Assembly: GCF_030697305.1 (NCBI RefSeq)
Contig: NZ_JAUYQL010000135.1
Location: forward strand, 29,408 to 93,407
Length of the DNA: 64,000 bases
Direction: 5' to 3'
Origin: Phenylobacterium sp.
Lineage (GTDB): Bacteria > Pseudomonadota > Alphaproteobacteria > Caulobacterales > Caulobacteraceae
Position 1 is the stretch's first letter, and each line of letters starts with the position of its first letter. The position numbers and the translations under genes are program-made. Positions 9,040 through 22,551 of this stretch are shown here, piece after piece. The notes under the pieces were generated by a model. It did not search any database. It was not told where the DNA came from and was given only the letters and a program-made list of their open reading frames with translations.

Positions 9040-10197
9040 TCAGCTTGGGTCCCGACTTTCGTCGGGATGAGCGGGAGTGGGGGACCACTCGGCTTGAACA
9101 TTCCAATCACGCTCCGTCGAGGCCCGATCCGCCTGCATTCCCGCAAACACCTCCGGCGCCAGCCGCCTGAGCGCCCAAGCCGCCGCGCCTCTCACCACGG
9201 GCGCCGGGTCGTCCAGCAACGCCAGCACACGCGTCACCAGTCCCACGTCCCCCGAGTTGCCGATCGCGTAGAGGACGTTGCGGACGAAGCGGTCGCGGCC
9301 GATGCGCTTGACCGGGCTCTTGGCGAACAGGGCGCGGAAGGCGGCCTCGTCCAGCAGGGCGAGCTCTCCCAGCGGCGGCGCGCGCAAAGCCTCCCGCGCA
9401 TGCAGGGCCTGTTCGTGGGCGATCTGGGCGAACTTGTTCCAAGGGCAGGCGGCCAGGCAGTCGTCACAGCCATAGATGCGGTTGCCGAGCGCGGGCCGGA
9501 ACTCGGCGGGAATCGCGTCCTGCAATTCGATGGTCAGGTAGGAGATGCAGCGCCGCGCATCGAGCTGGTACGGCGCCGGGAAGGCGTTGGTCGGGCAGGC
9601 GTCGAGGCAGGCGTGGCAGGCGCCGCAGTGGTCCTCGGACGGAGCGTCCGGCTTGAGCTCGCGCGTGGTCAGCACCGCGCCCAGGAACAGCCAGGAGCCG
9701 AACTCCCGCGACACCAGGTTGGTGTGACGGCCCTGCCAGCCCAGGCCGGCGCGCTCGGCCAGCGGCTTTTCCATCAGCGGCGCGGTGTCGACGAACACCT
9801 TCACCTCGGCCGGGAAACGCTGCTGCATCCACCGCGCTAGCGTCTTCAACCGCTTCTTGATCAGCTCATGGTAATCGTCGCCCTGGGCGTAGGCCGAGAT
9901 CGCGCCAAGCTCGGGATGCGCCAGGATCTCTCGCGGGTCGGCGTCCGGCCCGTAGTTGACGCCCAGCATCACCGCCGATCGCGCCTCGCCCCACATGGCG
10001 GTCGGGTGGGCGCGGCGTTCGGCGGTCTGCGCCATCCAGGCCATCTCGCCGTGGCGGCCGGCGTCGACGAACTGCGCCAGTCGATCCGACGCAGGCCACG
10101 CTTCGGAGGCGTCGGCGAAACGGCAGGCGTCGAACCCCAGCCGCAGGGCCTCGGCGCGGATCAGCGTCTCAATGGAGTCAGAAGTCGAGGTCGTCAT
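9040..10197 (-). CDS. queG: Epoxyqueuosine reductase
   Basis: Two CxxCxxC-type clusters ([30 protein letters not shown]), HEAT-like C-terminal region; 385 aa. Confidence 0.94.
   Translation of the reverse strand: MTTSTSDSIETLIRAEALRLGFDACRFADASEAWPASDRLAQFVDAGRHGEMAWMAQTAERRAHPTAMWGEARSAVMLGVNYGPDADPREILAHPELGAISAYAQGDDYHELIKKRLKTLARWMQQRFPAEVKVFVDTAPLMEKPLAERAGLGWQGRHTNLVSREFGSWLFLGAVLTTRELKPDAPSEDHCGACHACLDACPTNAFPAPYQLDARRCISYLTIELQDAIPAEFRPALGNRIYGCDDCLAACPWNKFAQIAHEQALHAREALRAPPLGELALLDEAAFRALFAKSPVKRIGRDRFVRNVLYAIGNSGDVGLVTRVLALLDDPAPVVRGAAAWALRRLAPEVFAGMQADRASTERDWNVQAEWSPTPAHPDESRDPS
9042..9074 (-). repeat. 33-bp palindromic repeat, copy A2, inverted relative to A1
   Basis: AGCTTGGGTCCCGACTTTCGTCGGGATGAGCGG is the exact reverse complement of A1; lies inside the 3' end of queG. 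Confidence 0.95.
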
Positions 10198-10864
10198 AGT
10201 GGCCGGCGGGCGCCAGCCCCGGCCAGCGATCGAGGAGCAACGGCCTGAAGCAAGGCCGGCTCTTCAGCTTCATGTACCACGTCTTCACGCCCGGGAAGTC
10301 ACGCCAGGGGATGTCGCCGAAGTAGTCGATCACCGACAGGTGCGCGGCGGCGGCGAAATCCGCCAGGCTCATGCGCTGGCCTGCCAGCCACTCGCGGCCC
10401 TGCAACAGGGCCTCGATATAGTCGAGGTGGGCGCGCAGCGCCTCGCGGCCGTGGCGCAGCGCGGCCAGATCGGGCGAGCCCAAGCGCAGCAGACGCTTTT
10501 CCATCTTCTCGTGCAGCAGGGTGCCGCCGACCTCGAAGTCGAACTTGCGGTCGAACCACTGCAGCAGGCGCCGCGCCTCGGCCCGTTCGGCCGGGCGGCG
10601 GCTGAGCAGCGCGGGCTCCGGATAGCGTTCCTCAAGGTAGTCGAGGATGGCGCGGCTCTCGCACAACACCAGCTCGCCTTCGCCGTCGCTGTCGACCAGC
10701 ACGGGCGTGGCCCCTGACGGGCTGAGGCGTGCGAACTCCTCCGGCCGCTCCCAGTAGCGGACGTGATTCTCCTGGAACGCGAGGCGCTTCTCCCCCAGCG
10801 CAAGGCGAACCTGGCGAGAGGCGGGATCCAACGGAAAATGGTGCAGTGTGCGTTCGGCGGCCAT
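10178..10864 (-). CDS. Glutathione S-transferase family protein
   Basis: 228 aa, thioredoxin-like N-domain ([31 protein letters not shown]) and C-terminal helical domain. Confidence 0.9.
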   Translation of the reverse strand: MAAERTLHHFPLDPASRQVRLALGEKRLAFQENHVRYWERPEEFARLSPSGATPVLVDSDGEGELVLCESRAILDYLEERYPEPALLSRRPAERAEARRLLQWFDRKFDFEVGGTLLHEKMEKRLLRLGSPDLAALRHGREALRAHLDYIEALLQGREWLAGQRMSLADFAAAAHLSVIDYFGDIPWRDFPGVKTWYMKLKSRPCFRPLLLDRWPGLAPAGHYDDLDF

Positions 10865-10947
10865 GGCGGTCAGGGGCGGGTCAGCGTGGCGCTGACGTTG
10901 AGAACAACGCGCCAGACACGGCGCGCAATCCCTTAAAGTCCCGTTTA

Positions 10948-11892
10948 CTACGCACGGTCCGGAATCTCCTCGGCGAACGCGCCGCCGTGCGGCTCGGCCC
11001 GGCCCCGAGGATCGGCGTGGATGATCACGTCGGCCGAGGGAAACGCTTCGAGCAGGCGTTTCTCCGCCGCGACGATCGCCTCATGCACCGCTTCCAGGCT
11101 CAGGTCGGCGTCGAGGTCGACATGCATCTGCATATGGATGATCGGTCCGGCGGCGCGGGTGCGCAGCTGGTGAACGTCGGTCAGGCGCGGATCATGGGTC
11201 ACCAGCTCGACGATCCGCGCGCGCTCCTCGTTCGGCAATTCTCGGTCCATGAGCTGAGCCGACGCCTCGCGGAACACCCCCACGGCCCCCCACAGCAGCA
11301 AGGCGGCGACAACGAAGGCGGCCACCGCGTCCAGACGCCCCTGGCCCAGCCAAGCCGCGGCCGCGATGCCCAGCAGGGCGACGACGTTCGAGGCGAGGTC
11401 GGACATGTAGTGGGCTCGGTCGCCCGAGATCGCCACGGAGCCGGTGCGCTTCAGCACCTGCGTCTGGGCGTAGATCAGGCCGGCGGTGAGCGCGGTGGAG
11501 GCGAGCATCGCGGCGATCGCCCAGCCCCCTGACTCCAAGGGTTGCGGATCCAGGGCGTGACGCACCGCCTCCTGGCCGATCAAGGCCGCCGAGGCGAACA
11601 CCAGGCCCGCCTGTACGAGGCTTGCGAAGGCTTCGGCCTTGCCGTGGCCAAAGCGGTGCTCGGCATCCGGAGGGGCGGCGGCGTAGCGCACGGCGAAAAA
11701 GGTGATCAGCGAGGCCAGCAGGTCCAACCCTGAGTCCGCCAGGGACGCGAGCAGGGCGATCGAGCCGCTGGCCATCCACGCTGCGGACTTCATCGCCACC
11801 AGCGCCAGCGCCACGCTCACGGAGAGCAGGGTGACCCGTCGGGTCAAGGCGAAGGTCTCGCCTGGACTGAGCCTGGGCGTGGCGGAGGTCAT
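10948..11892 (-). CDS. Cation diffusion facilitator family transporter (FieF-like)
   Basis: SLADSGLDLLASLITFFAVRYAAAPPDAEHRFGHGKAEAFASL; C-terminal cytoplasmic domain with HMQMHVDLDADLSLEAVHE. Confidence 0.92.
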   Translation of the reverse strand: MTSATPRLSPGETFALTRRVTLLSVSVALALVAMKSAAWMASGSIALLASLADSGLDLLASLITFFAVRYAAAPPDAEHRFGHGKAEAFASLVQAGLVFASAALIGQEAVRHALDPQPLESGGWAIAAMLASTALTAGLIYAQTQVLKRTGSVAISGDRAHYMSDLASNVVALLGIAAAAWLGQGRLDAVAAFVVAALLLWGAVGVFREASAQLMDRELPNEERARIVELVTHDPRLTDVHQLRTRAAGPIIHMQMHVDLDADLSLEAVHEAIVAAEKRLLEAFPSADVIIHADPRGRAEPHGGAFAEEIPDRA

Positions 11893-12044
11893 CGGCTCTA
11901 ATTACCCAAGCGGGGGCCTCGACCCCAGCGCAAATGACTCGCAGCCGGCGGCGCATTGACCGGGCCTATCGCATCCCGTATATCCGCGCCTCCGAATTTC
12001 ACCGTCCGGCGAGGCCCGGGCGCGAACCTGTTTGAGAGCTGAAA

Positions 12045-12314
12045 ATGGCCAATACGCCCGGCGCCAAGAAGGCCGTCCGCAAGATCGCCCGCCGCACTGA
12101 GATCAACAAGGCGCGCCGTTCGCGCCTGCGCACCTTCCTGCGCCGCTTCGAAGAAGCCGTCACGGCCGGCGACAAGCCCACCGCGACCACGGCTTTCGTC
12201 GAGGCTCAGTCCGAGCTGATGCGCGCCGTCAGCAAGGGCGTCGTGCACAAGAACACCGGTTCGCGGAAGGTCTCGCGCCTCGCAGCCCGCCTGAAGAAAC
12301 TCGCCGCCGCCTGA
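12045..12314 (+). CDS. rpsT: 30S ribosomal protein S20
   Basis: [39 protein letters not shown]...; 89 aa. Confidence 0.97.
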   Translation: MANTPGAKKAVRKIARRTEINKARRSRLRTFLRRFEEAVTAGDKPTATTAFVEAQSELMRAVSKGVVHKNTGSRKVSRLAARLKKLAAA

Positions 12315-12367
12315 GGCGCGCTGGCGCCCCGCAAGGGCGTCTTTCCCTGCTTGTCAATTATAGCTGC

Positions 12368-12391
12368 CGCGACCCCTTTTCAGGGGTCGCG
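12368..12391 (+). terminator. Strong hairpin downstream of rpsT (10-bp perfect stem, TTTC loop), likely terminator or attenuator
   Basis: CGCGACCCCT-TTTC-AGGGGTCGCG; no clear T-tract follows on the + strand. Confidence 0.6.
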
Positions 12392-12717
12392 AAATCGTGC
12401 CCGGTGCCTGGGAGGGTGCGACTAATGCGACCAAAATACTCAGCGCCCGGAAGGTGATTTTGAGTTTCCCCTGACGGTTGAAGGGCTGCCGGTGAGTCAA
12501 CGAAAATATCGCGAAAAGCCGCGAAGAATCCCCGTTGACCCCCCAAGGCCCCCGACTAGTCTGCCGGCTCTTAGAGCGTATTCAATCTGAACTCGGATCA
12601 AAAACCGGGCGCTGGCGGGCCACTCCATGACCGCCGGACGGGAATTGTTGTGCTCTGGAAAAGGTCGACAGCAGCGTGGGGTTGCGGGTCGTCCGGTGGG
12701 TTGGTGAGGTGGCGGAC

Positions 12718-14151
12718 ATGACTAGCGGGGGCTATGTGGGCGCGGTGACTGACACCCAGGCGGGGCTGGTCTGGGATAAAACTTGCCTGGCGCTCAAGCG
12801 CGAGCTGGGCGATGCGACCTTCGGGTCGTGGCTGGGCCAGGCGGCGCTGCGCGAGCATGCAGGCGAAGTGTGCCTGGTCGCCGCCACCGGCGTGGCCCGC
12901 GACTGGATCCGTCGCCATGCCTGGCGGCGCATCGGCGAGCTGTGGGCGCAGAACGATCCCCTCGGCCGCCGTCTGGACCTGAAGTCCAAGATGGAGTTCG
13001 ACACCGTCTCCGCCGCCGACACGCAGGCCGTCCCGGTGGCCGCGACGCCGGCCCTGCGCGTGGTCGACGCCGAGCCTGCGGCGCCTGCGCCGGAGACTGC
13101 GCGCCAAGCCCGCCAGCAGGGACTGCAGGAGCGCTTCAGCTTCGACACCTTCGTCGCCGGCCCGGCCAACGAGTTCGCCTTCGCGGTCGCCCGCCGGGTC
13201 GCCACCTGGGCCGACGGCCACTTCAACCCGGTGGTGTTCCACGGGCCTTACGGCTTCGGCAAGACCCACCTGCTGAACGCCATGGCCTGGGAGGCCATGC
13301 GCAACGCGCCGGACAAGCGGGTGGTCTATCTGACAGCCGAACGCTTCACCTCGACCTTCGTGCGCGCCATCCAGGACAAGCAGACCGCGGCGTTCAAGGC
13401 CGATCTGCGCAACGCCGACCTGCTGCTGATCGACGATGTGCACTTCGTCGCCGGCAAACCCTCCACTCAGGAGGAGCTGTTTCACACCTTGATCGCCCTG
13501 GTCGAGGATGGCCGCCGGGTGGTGATGACCGCCGACCGCGCACCGACCGACCTGTCGGAGCTCGAGCCGCGCCTGCGTTCGCACCTGCAGGCGGGTCTGG
13601 TCTGCGGCATCGAGCCGGCCGATTACAACCTTCGCCTCGGCATCCTGGAGCGCAAGCTGGCGACGCTGGCCCAGCAGGGCAAGTTCCTGCCGTCCGCCCG
13701 GCCCGAAGTGCTGCAGTTCCTCGCCGAACGCTTCACCGACTCCGTACGCGAACTCGAGGGCGCGCTGAACACCCTGGTCGCCCGGGTCGGCGGGGACCTC
13801 GCCCGTCTGACGCTCGACGAGGCGCAGGCCATCCTGCGTCCGCACTTCGCCTGCGGTGAAAAGCGGGTGACCGTCGACCAGATCCAGAAGGCGGTGGCCG
13901 AGCATTATGGCCTGCAGCAATCGGACATGACGTCTGAGCGCCGCGCCCGCGCGGTCGCCCGTCCGCGTCAGGCGGCAATGTGGATCGCCAAACAGATCAC
14001 CACCCGCTCGCTGCCCGACATCGGCCGTCGCTTCGGCGGCAGGGACCACACGACGGTTTTGCATGCGGTGCGCCGCATCGAGGCCTTGAAGGTGGATGAC
14101 CCGACCTTGGCCCGCGACCTCGACGTTCTGCTGCGGAAACTGCGCGGCTGA
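12718..14151 (+). CDS. dnaA: Chromosomal replication initiator protein DnaA
   Basis: Walker A GPYGFGKTHLL, LLIDDVHF, C-terminal DnaA signature RRFGGRDHTTVLHAVRRIE; start chosen at ATG 12718 (ORF track starts 12676). Confidence 0.96.
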   Translation: MTSGGYVGAVTDTQAGLVWDKTCLALKRELGDATFGSWLGQAALREHAGEVCLVAATGVARDWIRRHAWRRIGELWAQNDPLGRRLDLKSKMEFDTVSAADTQAVPVAATPALRVVDAEPAAPAPETARQARQQGLQERFSFDTFVAGPANEFAFAVARRVATWADGHFNPVVFHGPYGFGKTHLLNAMAWEAMRNAPDKRVVYLTAERFTSTFVRAIQDKQTAAFKADLRNADLLLIDDVHFVAGKPSTQEELFHTLIALVEDGRRVVMTADRAPTDLSELEPRLRSHLQAGLVCGIEPADYNLRLGILERKLATLAQQGKFLPSARPEVLQFLAERFTDSVRELEGALNTLVARVGGDLARLTLDEAQAILRPHFACGEKRVTVDQIQKAVAEHYGLQQSDMTSERRARAVARPRQAAMWIAKQITTRSLPDIGRRFGGRDHTTVLHAVRRIEALKVDDPTLARDLDVLLRKLRG

Positions 14152-14163
14152 CCTAACTCGCCC

Positions 14164-17741
<3,578 letters not shown>

Positions 17742-17830
17742 CGCCCGCTCTTAGCGGGTTTTGGCCAACGGAGCGAAGATCGGCTCGCACCGTCTCTCCG
17801 ACCCTTTTCCCCAAGGGAGACGGAGCGCGC

Positions 17831-18949
17831 CTACACTCGCAGCGGCATCAGCACGTAGCGGACGTCGGCGTCGGTGGGGTCGAGGACCAGGGCAGGGTCG
17901 TTGGGCCCGCCGAAGCGGAATTCGGCCTGGGGGGCGGAGACCTGATCGGTGACGTCCAGCAGGTAGCGGGCGTTGAACGACAGCTCGAACGGCTCGCCGT
18001 CGTAGTCGATCTCCAGCTCCTCGACCGCCTGACCGGCCTCCATGTTGCGCACGGTCAGGACCATGCGCCCGGGCTCCATGGCCATGCGCACCGAGCGCGA
18101 CTTCTCGGCCGAGATGGTCGCCACCCGGTCGACGGCTTGCGCGAACAGCTTGTTGTCGACCAGCATCACCCGGTTGTTGTCGCGCGGGATCACCCGGCTG
18201 TAGTCGGGGAACGAGCCGTCGATGACCTTGGAGGTCAGCGCTGCGCCGTTGAATTCGAAGCGCACCTTCTGGGCGCTGAGTTGCAGGTCGACCTGCTCGC
18301 CGGCGTCGTCCAACAGGCGTCGCGCCTCGCCGACCGTCTTGCGCGGCACGATCACGCCCGGCGATCCCACCGCGCCTTCCGGCGCCGGCATCTCGGCCAG
18401 GGCGAGGCGGTGGCCGTCGGTGGCGACGGCGCGCAACTTGGCCACGCCGTCCTCGACCACCGTGTGCAGGTAGAGGCCGTTCAGGTAGTAGCGCGTCTCC
18501 TCGGTGGAGATGGCGAAGCGGGTCTTGTCCATCAGTCGGATCAGGTCGGCGACGTCGACGCCGATGCGCCCCGACAGCCCGTCCGACGACATCACCGGGA
18601 AATCCCCCGACGGCAGCACCGGCAGGTTGAAGCGCGATCGGCCGGCGGCCACCGTCAGGCGCGGGTCCTCGCCGGTGAAGCTGAGCTGAACGTCGGAGCC
18701 GTCCGGCAGCTTGCGCACGATCTCGTAGAGCGTGTGGGCCGGCGCGGTGATCTGGCCGGGCTGGTCCACCTGGGCCAACGCCTGGTCGATGATCTCCATG
18801 TCCAGGTCGGTGGCGGAGAAGCTCAGGCGGTCGCGGTCCGCCGACAGCAGCACATTGGACAGGATCGGGATGGTGTTCCGCCGCTCGACCGCGCTCTGCA
18901 CGTGGCCCAGCGCCTTCAGCAGCGCCGCCCGCTCAATCGTCAACTTCAT
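17831..18949 (-). CDS. dnaN: DNA polymerase III sliding clamp, beta subunit
   Basis: MKLTIERAALLKALGHVQSAVERRNTIPILSNVLLSA... ending VRYVLMPLRV; 372 aa from ATG 18949. Confidence 0.97.
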   Translation of the reverse strand: MKLTIERAALLKALGHVQSAVERRNTIPILSNVLLSADRDRLSFSATDLDMEIIDQALAQVDQPGQITAPAHTLYEIVRKLPDGSDVQLSFTGEDPRLTVAAGRSRFNLPVLPSGDFPVMSSDGLSGRIGVDVADLIRLMDKTRFAISTEETRYYLNGLYLHTVVEDGVAKLRAVATDGHRLALAEMPAPEGAVGSPGVIVPRKTVGEARRLLDDAGEQVDLQLSAQKVRFEFNGAALTSKVIDGSFPDYSRVIPRDNNRVMLVDNKLFAQAVDRVATISAEKSRSVRMAMEPGRMVLTVRNMEAGQAVEELEIDYDGEPFELSFNARYLLDVTDQVSAPQAEFRFGGPNDPALVLDPTDADVRYVLMPLRV

Positions 18950-19113
18950 GTGCCGTCCGACCTCATCAAGGCGCGGGCCAAGCTCGGCCGCGACCCCGCA
19001 TCCCCAAGGGAAAGGGCCTGCGACCTTAGCGGAATCCGGAGCCGGCGAAAGGCCCCAGAAGGGCCCCGGGCGAGGCATTTCGCGGGGTAGTCACGGCCAC
19101 GGACACGCCGGCC

Positions 19114-19452
19114 TCAGGAACCTGCTTTTTTCAAGCTGCCGGAGTTGCGAGAGTTCGCCGATTTTGCTCGTGCGGCCCCGAGTTCTTTACGCGCTACCCG
19201 TCCGAGCGACGCTTTGAGCGCCTCGTTCATACGCGTCTGCCAACCCGCCCCGGTCGCTTTGTAGGCGTCGACCACTGCAGCATCGACGCGAAGGCTGATG
19301 GCGACCTTAGGCTCGACAGACTTCGGTCGGCCGCGCGCCTTAAAGCTTGCCTGGGTCGCTTTGGACATCACCTCGCGCGCGGGCAGAGCCTCGGCGAAGA
19401 ATGCGTCGTCCAATTCCGGCGCATCGTCCTCGAAAATTACCGGCTCAGCCAT
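19114..19452 (-). CDS. brnA: BrnA-family antitoxin
   Basis: KPxVAISLRVDAAVVDAYKATGAGWQTRMNEALKASL is BrnA-like (RHH); overlaps the upstream BrnT ORF by 16 nt. Confidence 0.88.
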   Translation of the reverse strand: MAEPVIFEDDAPELDDAFFAEALPAREVMSKATQASFKARGRPKSVEPKVAISLRVDAAVVDAYKATGAGWQTRMNEALKASLGRVARKELGAARAKSANSRNSGSLKKAGS

Positions 19453-19700
19453 CTCGCCGTCTCCTTGTCGCTAGCGGGTCGAAGACTGATCACCCGCGTC
19501 ACCGAGCCGCGAGGTGTGTAGACTAGCACCCGCAGATCGCCGTCGATCGGCCCGACGGCGACGAAACGATCCTCGCCGTAGTCGAAGCGGCTATCCTGCG
19601 CCACGAGGGCTTCGTCGAGATCCATCCCACCCGCTTCCGCCAGAGAAATCCCGTGCTTCGCGATGTTGGCGGCGTCCTTCGCGGCGTCGAACTCGATCAC
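19437..19700 (-). CDS. brnT: BrnT-family ribonuclease toxin
   Basis: IEFDAAKDAANIAKHGISLAEA...RFVAVGPIDGDLRVLVYTPRGSVTRVISLRPASDKE; GTG start. Confidence 0.9.
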   Translation of the reverse strand: MIEFDAAKDAANIAKHGISLAEAGGMDLDEALVAQDSRFDYGEDRFVAVGPIDGDLRVLVYTPRGSVTRVISLRPASDKETARWLSR

Positions 19701-19708
19701 GACTTATC

Positions 19709-19759
19709 GTATATACAAAGATACATGTTTTTCAAGTCAAAGCCTGTATGATTCATACA
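19709..19759 (-). promoter_or_regulatory. Putative brnTA promoter/operator
   Basis: Minus strand TTGACT (19740-19735), 17-nt spacer, TGTATA (19717-19712); palindrome TGTATGA-T-TCATACA (19745-19759) just upstream of -35 and GTATATAC (19709-19716) over the -10. Confidence 0.65.
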
Positions 19760-19802
19760 TGCCACCGGTAACCGTCCGAGCAGCCCGCTCTCCCGCTACG
19801 CC

Positions 19803-20414
19803 CTAAGCCGTGCGGTCCACCGCGCCTCCTGACGCGTCCGTTTCGCCGGCGTCATAGGGGTTGTGCGCCTGGGGCTCGGCGGACGTCTGAGGCCCGGATC
19901 CCTTGGCGGCGACGATGACCATGGCCGGGCGCACGACGCGCCCGAACAACTCGTAGCCGGACTGCAACACCTGGATGACGCCGCCGCCGGCGATCTCGGC
20001 GGAGGGTTGCTCCATCACCGCCTGGTGCTGGTGGGGGTCGAACTTGGCGCCGGGCGCAGGCTCGACGCGCTTTAGGCCGTTGCGGTCGAATGCGGCCTGC
20101 AGTTCCTTGTCGGTCATCTCGACGCCGACGACGAAATTCTTCACCGGCCCGTCGACGGCTTCCGGCGCGGCGGCCAGCGCACGCTGCAAGTTGTCGGCGA
20201 CGCCCAGCAGGTCGCGGGCGAACTTCTGGATCGCATAGGCGCGGGCGTCGTTGGCCTCACGCTCGGCGCGGCGTTTGGTGTTCTCGGCGTCGGCGGCGTA
20301 GCGCAGCACCTGTTCCTTCAGCGCCGCGGCCTCGGCGCGCAGCGCCTCCAGTTCACCCGTCTCGGCGGCGGGCTGGGCTTCTTCGGCGGCGGGGGTGTGA
20401 TCTTCGGACATCAT
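19803..20414 (-). CDS. grpE: Nucleotide exchange factor GrpE
   Basis: AENTKRRAEREANDARAYAIQKFARDLLGVADNLQRAL; FDPHQHQAVMEQPS. Confidence 0.95.
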   Translation of the reverse strand: MMSEDHTPAAEEAQPAAETGELEALRAEAAALKEQVLRYAADAENTKRRAEREANDARAYAIQKFARDLLGVADNLQRALAAAPEAVDGPVKNFVVGVEMTDKELQAAFDRNGLKRVEPAPGAKFDPHQHQAVMEQPSAEIAGGGVIQVLQSGYELFGRVVRPAMVIVAAKGSGPQTSAEPQAHNPYDAGETDASGGAVDRTA

Positions 20415-20423
20415 GTTCCTGGT

Positions 20424-21524
20424 CTAGCTGTTCATCACCTGGCCAAGCACGCGGGCGGTGTAATCCACCAACGGAATGATCCGGGCGTAGTTCAAACGCG
20501 CCGGGCCGATCACGCCGATCGCACCCAGCACGCGCTGATCGCCCGTCATATAGGGGGCCGCGATCACGGCGGAACCCGAAAGCGAAAACAGCCGCGTTTC
20601 GGCGCCGATGAATATGCGCACGCCCTCGCCCTCACGCACGCCGTCCAGCAGGTTGATCAGCTGCTCCTTCTGCTCCAGGTCGCCGAACAGCATGCGCACG
20701 CGTTCCAGGTCCTCGGCGGCGTGCGGCGCGCCCAGCAGATTGGCGTGGCCGCGCACGATCAGCGCGCGATCCTGGTTGTCGCCGCCGCCCCACGCGGCCA
20801 GCCCGTCCTCGACCAGCCGCGCGGCGGTGGCGTCCAGCTCGCGCCTCGCCCGCTCCAGTTCGGCGCCCAGGTCGGTGCGCGCCTCGGCGATGGTGCGGCC
20901 GCTGAGCGAGGCGTTGAGGAAGTTGGAGGCTTCGGTAAGCGCTGAGGGCGTGACCCCGGCGGCCAGGCGCACCAGGCGATTCTCCACCGAGCCGTCCTCG
21001 AACACCATGATCGCCAGCGCCCGATCGACGCCCAGCGCCACGAACTCCACGTGCTTCACGCCGGCGTCCCGGATCGGCGTCACCACCACGCCTGCGCCGC
21101 CGGCCAGGCCCGATAGGATCGAGGACGCTTCGCTCAGCGCATCCTCGAAATTGCCGCCGCGGGCCGCGAGCCTCGCCTCGATCATCCGGCGCTCGTCTTC
21201 GCCGACGTCACCCACCTCCAGCAGTCCATCGACGAACAGCCGCAGGCCCGCGTGGGTCGGCAGCCGCCCGGCGCTGACATGCGGCGCGCCCAGCAGGCCG
21301 AGCTGCGTCAGGTCCTGCATGGTGTTGCGGATAGAGGCCGGCGACAGGTGGACGCCCGCCTTGGAGAGGGTCCGCGAGCCCACCGGCTCGCCGGTGTCCA
21401 GGTAGGACTCGACGATATGCCGGAAGATCTCGCGGGCGCGGGCGTCAAGTTCGGCGAGGGTCGGCCCGGGGGTAAGCAGGCTGCTGGGCACGTGTGGTGA
21501 TCGCTCCGTGGTCGGCGCGCCCAT
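20424..21524 (-). CDS. hrcA: Heat-inducible transcriptional repressor HrcA (true start may be downstream of the listed one)
   Basis: [67 protein letters not shown]. Confidence 0.95.
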   Translation of the reverse strand: MGAPTTERSPHVPSSLLTPGPTLAELDARAREIFRHIVESYLDTGEPVGSRTLSKAGVHLSPASIRNTMQDLTQLGLLGAPHVSAGRLPTHAGLRLFVDGLLEVGDVGEDERRMIEARLAARGGNFEDALSEASSILSGLAGGAGVVVTPIRDAGVKHVEFVALGVDRALAIMVFEDGSVENRLVRLAAGVTPSALTEASNFLNASLSGRTIAEARTDLGAELERARRELDATAARLVEDGLAAWGGGDNQDRALIVRGHANLLGAPHAAEDLERVRMLFGDLEQKEQLINLLDGVREGEGVRIFIGAETRLFSLSGSAVIAAPYMTGDQRVLGAIGVIGPARLNYARIIPLVDYTARVLGQVMNS

Positions 21525-21603
21525 GGACTGGACCTTCGCGATCTAGGATAAGCGCCGCCTGCCGAGGCGCAAGCGCCCACCCCCCCGCCAAGGAGACCCG
21601 CCC

Positions 21604-22320
21604 ATGCGTCCTTCAGAACGCGCCGCCGACGTGCTTCGTGCCGTGACCCTCGAAGTCGGCGTCAACCGCTACGCCGAGGGCTCCTGCCTGGTTAGCTTCG
21701 GCCACACCAAGGTGCTGGTCACCGCCAGCCTCGAAGAGGGCGTGCCGCCGTTCCTGCGCGGCCGCGGCCAGGGCTGGGTCACCGCTGAGTACGGCATGTT
21801 GCCGCGAGCCACCCACACCCGCGGGCGCCGCGAAGCCGCCCAAGGCAAGCAGTCCGGCCGCACCCAGGAAATCCAGCGGCTGATCGGCCGGTCGCTGCGC
21901 GCGGTCACCGACCTGAAGGCGCTGGGCGAGCGGCAAATCTCGGTGGACTGCGACGTGATCCAGGCCGACGGCGGCACCCGTACAGCCGCCATCACCGGCG
22001 CCTGGGTGGCCGTGCGCCAGGCCACCCGCTACATGCTGGACGAAGGCTTGATCAAGACCGACCCGATCCTCGACCAGGTGGCGGCGGTGTCGTGCGGGGT
22101 GTTCGCCGACACGCCGGTTCTGGACCTCGACTACGAGGAGGATTCCAACGCCGAGGCCGACTCCAACTTCGTGCTGACCGGGTCGGGCGCCATTGTCGAG
22201 ATCCAGGCCACCGGCGAGAAGCGCGGCTTCAGCCAGGCGGAGTTCGAACAGCTCTTCGCCCTGGCCCGCAAAGGCATCGGCGAACTGTGCGTGCTGCAGC
22301 GCGCCGCCAGCGGAAGTTGA
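21604..22320 (+). CDS. rph: Ribonuclease PH
   Basis: [73 protein letters not shown]. Confidence 0.97.
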   Translation: MRPSERAADVLRAVTLEVGVNRYAEGSCLVSFGHTKVLVTASLEEGVPPFLRGRGQGWVTAEYGMLPRATHTRGRREAAQGKQSGRTQEIQRLIGRSLRAVTDLKALGERQISVDCDVIQADGGTRTAAITGAWVAVRQATRYMLDEGLIKTDPILDQVAAVSCGVFADTPVLDLDYEEDSNAEADSNFVLTGSGAIVEIQATGEKRGFSQAEFEQLFALARKGIGELCVLQRAASGS

Positions 22321-22325
22321 GGGGC

Positions 22326-22538
22326 TCAGTCCGGCTCAGCCGTCCACGTCAGCAGGTCGCCGGGAGCGCACTGCAACTCCCGACAGAGCACGTCCAGCGT
22401 TGAGAACCGCAAGGCGCGCGCTTCGCCGTCGCGCAGGATCGCCAGGTCCGCGGCGGCGATCCCCACGCGGTCCGCGAGCTCGGCCAGGGACATGCGCCGG
22501 GCCAGCAGCAGTTCGTCCAGATGAATGCGCACGGCCAC
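22326..22538 (-). CDS. Small XRE-family HTH regulator (YozG-like)
   Basis: IHLDELLLARRMSLAELADRVGIAAADLAILRDGEARALRFSTLDVLCRELQCAPGDLLTW. Confidence 0.88.
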   Translation of the reverse strand: MAVRIHLDELLLARRMSLAELADRVGIAAADLAILRDGEARALRFSTLDVLCRELQCAPGDLLTWTAEPD

Positions 22539-22551
22539 GCTGAAAGCTCCC

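Noticed and set aside
8721-9146. 141-aa minus ORF from the track as an intact protein
   Set aside because: Its N-terminal half is out-of-frame read-through of the GIY-YIG N-domain and the flanking palindrome; only the C-terminal part is genuine.
12315-12717. rpsT-dnaA gap as the chromosomal origin
   Set aside because: No cluster of DnaA boxes was seen and hemE, the usual Caulobacter origin neighbour, is not in the window; GC skew was not computed.
21525-21603. Searched the hrcA-rph gap for a CIRCE element
   Set aside because: No TTAGCACTC-N9-GAGTGCTAA-like inverted repeat is visible.
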